In this document: one piece after another, positions 16,601-17,257 of the stretch
Numbering within the stretch: the first letter of the stretch is position 1
Layout: every line of letters begins with the position of its first letter
Assembly (NCBI GenBank): GCA_035478255.1
Contig: DATIJV010000013.1
Span: 1 to 17,257, forward strand
DNA length: 17,257 nucleotides
From: DATIJJ01 sp035478255
Lineage (GTDB): Bacteria > Pseudomonadota > Gammaproteobacteria > DSM-16500
Direction of reading: 5' to 3'
Notes under the pieces: model-generated
The model's database searches: none
Seen by the model: the letters and a program-made list of their open reading frames with translations, nothing else
What the model was told of the DNA's origin: nothing
Position numbers and translations under genes: made by a program

Positions 16601-17257
16601 CTTCTTTAACACGCGCTGCAGGTGAAACCGTTGCGAGCAGTCCTTATAACATTACTGCCGTAACATTTAATGCTTTAAGCGGCAGCGCTGCAGGAAATTA
16701 TACTTTAGCTAATGCATTGAGCAACGCACCGACATTAAGTGTGACTGCTGCACCTTTGAGTGCTTCTATCGCAAATCAAACGAAAGTGTATGGAGCGAAT
16801 GATCCTTTACTTTCTGGTATTGGAGTCACATTAGGCGGCGTTATTAATCGCACGGTTTCAACGTGGAATGGAAATGTTTCTGTCAATGATACCGGTAATG
16901 TTGCAACCAGTTTAGCTTCATTGACACGTGATGCAGGTGAGGCAGTTTCAGGTAGTCCTTACAATATTACGGCTGTAACATTTAATGCTTTAAGCGGCAG
17001 CGCTGCAGGAAATTACAGTTTAGCAAATTCATTTAGCAGCACACCGACGTTAAGTGTGACTGCTGCATCTTTGAGTGCTTCTATCGCAAATCAAACGAAA
17101 GTGTATGGGGCAAATGATCCTTTACTTTCCGGCATCGGGGTCACATTAAGCGGCATCATTAATCGCACCGTTTCAACATGGAATGGCAATGTTTCTGTCA
17201 ATGATACCGGCAATGTCACAGCATCCATTAATTCATTAGTTCGTGATGCGGGCGAAA
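7693..17257 (+). CDS. Giant two-partner secretion exoprotein TpsA (HMW1/FHA-like adhesin), 3' end outside the window
   Basis: A secreted, probably surface-bound adhesin exported by the TpsB encoded upstream. I read this frame codon by codon to the window edge: at least 3188 codons, no stop, and no cysteine codon seen. The signal sequence is long (about 1-47, cleavage near ETYA before N48). The TPS domain follows (about 48-455), with NRID (106), INPAG (N131) in place of the family's NPNG, VIVWADD (395-401) and the closing motif LLLDPRDLTI (448-457), in the order seen in Haemophilus HMW1A. Then come PATR repeats (about 577-1316), tandem repeats of 272-279 residues (about 1502-2549), a linker, a YDG-type module and MBG-type repeats. 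In-frame TAA at 7684-7686 limits the start. ATG 7693 lacks a close ribosome site; GTG 7753 has GGGAAG upstream and would give an ordinary 27-residue signal peptide. Confidence 0.93.
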   Translation, partial: MKNNNGINHNEERDTQPGRHVRGTIKHSVVLALSVVLSLFFTTETYANPQGGQVTAGSAAISSPNANTVQINQSTPKAVIDWRSYNIAEHEKTQYVQPSSQSITLNRIDPHMGASIIRGAITANGKIILINPAGMLFTSTAVIDVSGLLATTANITNDDFMAGRYHFVQSPEWNGAIINEGKITIRNEGIAALVAPGVENNGVIVAKMGKVILASGTEYTIDFYGDEMIQFGVNSEVKKPAVAPDGRTLHSAVSNNGTIIANGGKVLLAAKTAGHILDNSINMSGRIEANTIAQRGGSIVLMGGGNGTVKVSGKMIASGKHRGQRGGTVKVLGDQIQLADNASIDVSGHSGGGTILVGGNYQGKGPEQNATHTLVAQGVNLNASALHTGNGGKVIVWADDTTDYAGNIIARGGMNGGDGGLAEVSGHQLLSFHGKVDLRAPRGMTGTLLLDPRDLTIQSSGSTTATFTSSPSTYTSDVDSSILTVNDLQTALGTASVIVQTGASGTQAGNITVANAIAWANTNTLTLSASNNIAINAGISDSAAGTLVLNAPGAITQSASGIISGSLAVTKQGTGTATFNQTNTYTGITTVSGGTLSISTLANQGSNSNVGTNAVLINGGTLSYTGNTASVSRQIAVGSSGGTLQATTSGQTLTLSGTINPAGAGGGANPLTIDVNAGNITLNPASVTTALSDLTVSGSGTGTLLLSKTGIYTGSTTINSGKLKGGIAGALPSSTDLIFNGSSSATYDLNNFAQTVDVLSGTNTNAIVTNSGGGGGQVLTLANSTNGYAQSYAGTLTGNLGFTLNLTGTGSPTQTFTNAGSSYTNANILTAGTLSVSKLANASSNSSIGTGATTPAISIAAAGILQYTGTGDSTTRAITLTGSGATLDASGSGGVTFGGNVTGNTFGLNLTGTGSGTISSVIGTTTGTLTKAGTGTWTLSGVANTYSGATTINNGILSVVKLANAGTNSSIGTGNTTPAISIGATGTLQYTGAGDTTARAITLTGSGGTLDASGSGGVTFGGAVSGNTFNLNLTGTGSGTLNGIIGTTTGALSKSGTGTWTLGGVNTYTGATTVTSGTLASSVTGGLGPLAGGNILLTPAASTTATLDLTTIGSLVNTNGNIQLDSSASSSTAQINFSTAFNLAKAIALTGTNNIFSVAANTTTLAGAITGGGGLTKSGAGTLALGGTSNANTYSGATNITAGTLQQATNANNFSANSQVNLSNVSGAILNLNSLAGSIGSLTGGGGTGGNVALTSAVLTIGNDNTSPAAYAGVISSTTSAGGITKTGSGTLTLSGSNTYTGPTLVNNGTLSIASTGGLGGTGSGGSAATVSSGAVLDLNFNSGTLADTNTITLNGTGISSGGALTFSGNSITVNNPITLGGTSSTISIKGNGGGTQTIGGGTGITGGSGDNLIIQLANAGVSLPAISLSNSLSVTAGGLITLNAGTLLTGGSSSMTLSGVGITNLGAATAPGGMTINAGTGTLTNTAGTLSNGGGAATTAINLTAGSMVLGGTITAGAAAVNLTSSSPGQPITIGTGSTGLGLSNAELDSISTTGTLTIGDATHTGTLSTDGVVSSITNPSGAWVFQTSGGAITLNNAVTTPNNLTLSSVGGGVGTGAITGSGALTIGTGGVNNLTVNAGAGINLSNTSNLANIVTLTNSTSGNISFDDNRQMTLTASNSAAGGTLSIINTGKILTGGAITTTGPGAANITFQSPSSLTISNAITAGGSGVVSLTGSGITSTSTVTGPGGVTANAGTGTLDNSAGVFTNSSGSTAINLTADTMTLAGGTITGGSGAVNLTTATANRTITIAGPGGGLVLMNTALNTITTTGILTIGDTAHTGTFSTNGTVSGVTNPSGAWIFQTRGAAITLNSAVTTPNDLTLSSVGGGVGTGSITGTGALTIGSGGANSLTVNAGAGINLSNASNLANAVTLTNSTSGNISFNNNRNMTLTASNSVSGSGGTLSVINNTGTLATSGAITTAGSGAPNITLQTPGLLTINNAITANGSGLVSLTGGGITNLNTVTGPGGITANAGTGTLNNASGILTNSSGSTAINLTADTMTLASGTITGGSGAVNITSSTLNRAITIGSGASGLGLSNTALNTITTSGILTIGDAAHTGTFSTDGAVSGVTNPSGAWIFRTNGGAITLNNAVTTPNNLTLNSGTAAINGSGALTIGTAGANSLTVNAGAGINLSSTSNLANAVTLTNSTSGNISFNNNRNMTLTASNSVAGGTLSVINNTGTLATSGAISTTGSGAANITLQTPGLLTINNAITAGGSGSVSLTGGGITNANTVTGPGGITANAGTGTLDNSAGSFTNSSGSTAINLTADTMTLASGTITGGSGAVNLTSSTLNRAITIGSGASGLGLSNTALNTITTSGILTIGNAAHTGTFSTDGAVSGITNPSGAWVFQTSGGAITLNNAVTTPNNLTLSSVGGGVGTGAINGTGALTIGSAGANNLTVNAGAGINLSNSSNLANAVTLTNSTSGNISFNNNRNMTLAANNSVAGGTLSVINNTGTLATSGNITVGSGASSITLQTPGQLTINNTVTSGNGIVLAGGSFVNNVGASALNPGTGSYLVWSGNPANDTRGGLAYNFKQYNATYNSSTVLGTGNGFLYTIAPTVTPVLTGTVSKSYNANTVATLAAGNYTNSGAIDNDTITFNNPTSGTYATANVGTNINVAVSGISLVGATDGSATVYGYQLAASTANANIGTITAAPITVSSNAGQTKIYGNDDPASAASAYSLTSGTLFGGNTLTGSIGRVAGETVGSYNFTQNTVTVSDGNSGNNYAVTFNGSSNPFQITAKALSASIANQTKVYGANDPTLSGISVNLTGIVNRSVTDINGNVTAINNTGQVAATIASLTRTAGETVASSPYNITAVTFNALSGSAAGNYSLANSLSSTPTLSVTAAPLSASIANQTKVYGANDPLLSGIGVTLGGVINRTVSTWNGNVSVNDTGNVATSLASLTRAAGETVASSPYNITAVTFNALSGSAAGNYTLANALSNAPTLSVTAAPLSASIANQTKVYGANDPLLSGIGVTLGGVINRTVSTWNGNVSVNDTGNVATSLASLTRDAGEAVSGSPYNITAVTFNALSGSAAGNYSLANSFSSTPTLSVTAASLSASIANQTKVYGANDPLLSGIGVTLSGIINRTVSTWNGNVSVNDTGNVTASINSLVRDAGE
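7834..9063 (+). other. TPS secretion domain of TpsA (haemagglutination-activity/HMW1 N-terminal domain)
   Basis: This part encodes the N-terminal beta-helix that is recognised by the POTRA domains of TpsB and starts folding at the surface. It opens with NPQGGQVTAGSAAIS. It contains VIDWRSYNI, NRIDPHMGASI and LINPAGMLF, corresponding to the HMW1 segments INWKQFNI, NRVT and LINPNGITI. The second half (GGTILVGGNYQGKG, KVIVWADD, GGLAEVSGHQLLSF, LLLDPRDLTI) follows HMW1A closely. This suggests an HMW-type adhesin rather than a haemolysin or CDI toxin. Confidence 0.85.
9421..11640 (+). repeat. PATR (autotransporter-associated beta-strand) repeats in TpsA
   Basis: At least six copies of the motif G-T-x-T-L-x-x-x-N-x-Y-(T/S)-G-x-T-x-(V/I)-x-x-G-x-L are present. 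Examples are NTYTGITTVSGGTLSI (9436-9483), IYTGSTTINSGKL (9826-9864), NTYSGATTINNGILSV (10522-10569), NTYTGATTVTSGTLAS (10891-10938), NTYSGATNITAGTLQQ (11263-11310) and NTYTGPTLVNNGTLSI (11584-11631). Two neighbouring copies belong to a larger 369-bp duplication. Such repeats form beta-helix rungs. Confidence 0.85.
10189..10920 (+). repeat. Tandem 369-bp duplication inside tpsA
   Basis: The segments starting at about 10189 and 10558 encode nearly the same 123 residues. Shared blocks include LQYTG, RAITLTGSG, TLDASGSGGVTFGG, NLTGTGSG and the PATR motif. Anchor codons at 10252 and 10621 are exactly 369 bp apart, so the reading frame is kept. Confidence 0.8.
12196..15338 (+). repeat. Four long tandem repeats (about 816-837 bp) inside tpsA
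   Basis: The anchor encoding INLTA(D/G)xM recurs at 12196, 13021, 13858 and 14674, giving periods of 825, 837 and 816 bp, all multiples of three; the fourth unit is incomplete. Each unit encodes a T/G/N-rich beta-helical segment with NPSGAW, LTIG, NAGAGINLS, TLTNSTSGNISF and TVTGPGG blocks. Units 2 and 3 differ in length by five codons plus two codons of local indels. Identity is high: 13933-14030 and 14749-14846 (98 bp) are the same. Copies probably exchange sequence by recombination. Confidence 0.9.
15340..15600 (+). other. Linker between beta-helical repeats and C-proximal modules of TpsA
   Basis: This part encodes a non-repeated stretch with YLVWSGNPAND, YNFKQYNATY and GNGFLYTIAP. It resembles the short transition segment found in many large FHA-family exoproteins before YDG/MBG modules. 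It marks the end of the beta-helical part; its own role is unknown. Confidence 0.6.
15601..15858 (+). other. YDG-type module in TpsA
   Basis: The encoded segment begins SKSYNANTVATL and continues through NYTNSGAIDNDTITF, ATANVGTNINVAVSGISL and YGYQLAA to about residue 2722. The order K-x-Y-(D/N)-G/A-(N/T), then a G-x-Y-x-(T/A)-x-x-V-G block, then G-x-x-x-x-N-Y/YQL, matches the YDG domain of bacterial exoproteins. One copy is visible. Confidence 0.65.
15859..16131 (+). other. First, diverged MBG-type module in TpsA
   Basis: This module starts with ITVSSNAGQTKIYGNDDP (15859-15912), carries the K-x-Y-G-x-x-D-P hallmark, and contains VAGETVGSYNFT and GNNYAVTF. It differs clearly from the homogeneous repeats downstream, so it was not part of their recent amplification. 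Confidence 0.7.
16132..17257 (+). repeat. Tandem MBG-type repeats (315-318 bp) in tpsA, running off the window
   Basis: Units begin with ANQTKVYGANDP at anchors 16141, 16459, 16774 and 17089, giving periods of 318, 315 and 315 bp; the fourth is cut by the window end. Each unit encodes about 105 residues with LSGI.V at the start, SL.R.AGE in the middle and SPYNITAVTFNALSGSAAGNY near the end. Units 2 and 3 are almost identical, which points to recent duplication or gene conversion. In known adhesins such Ig-like modules form a stalk close to the cell surface; that role here is inference. Confidence 0.88.

Noticed and set aside
12196..17257. CRISPR array or intergenic satellite
   Set aside because: The repeats are long, contiguous without spacers, in frame and encode adhesin modules.

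Overview
The window looks like a piece of an AT-rich gammaproteobacterial chromosome. The housekeeping proteins (type I methionine aminopeptidase, type II thymidine kinase, polar amino acid ABC transporter) are of gammaproteobacterial type. The modest GC content, abundant GTG/TTG starts and palindromic repeats would suit a Legionellales/Coxiellaceae-like lineage, but that placement is inference only.

Layout. Positions 1-159 are a non-coding repeat that folds into a closed three-armed cloverleaf. It is followed by map on the minus strand (191-1000), an unrecognised membrane protein (1151-1822) and thymidine kinase tdk (1858-2427). A glutamine/polar amino acid uptake operon follows, in the order binding protein, permease, ATPase, permease (2482-5351). 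It has a good sigma70 promoter at 2434-2462 and a possible RNA switch in its one internal gap (3880-3959). Positions 5352-5814 hold no gene but carry two different transposase-less fold-back elements (MITE-like). One (5371-5531) has IS5/IS1031-like ends and a TTA target duplication. The other (5562-5743) ends just before the tpsB promoter and appears to supply its -35 box.

The rest is a two-partner secretion (type Vb) locus. TpsB (5815-7521) is a POTRA plus 16-strand beta-barrel outer-membrane translocator. After a 171-bp gap, TpsA (7693 to beyond 17257) is a giant adhesin. I read its frame codon by codon for at least 3188 codons without meeting a stop, and I saw no cysteine codon. TpsA starts with a HMW1/FHA-type secretion domain. 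It continues with autotransporter-associated PATR repeats, then four 816-837 bp tandem repeats, a linker, a YDG-type module, and MBG-type 315-318 bp tandem repeats that run off the window. TpsB should recognise the N-terminal TPS domain in the periplasm and thread TpsA to the cell surface, where the repeats would form a long beta-helical fibre.

The most unusual points are the cloverleaf repeat, the tandem MITEs with apparent promoter capture at the edge of the adhesin locus, and the hybrid, strongly repeated architecture of TpsA.
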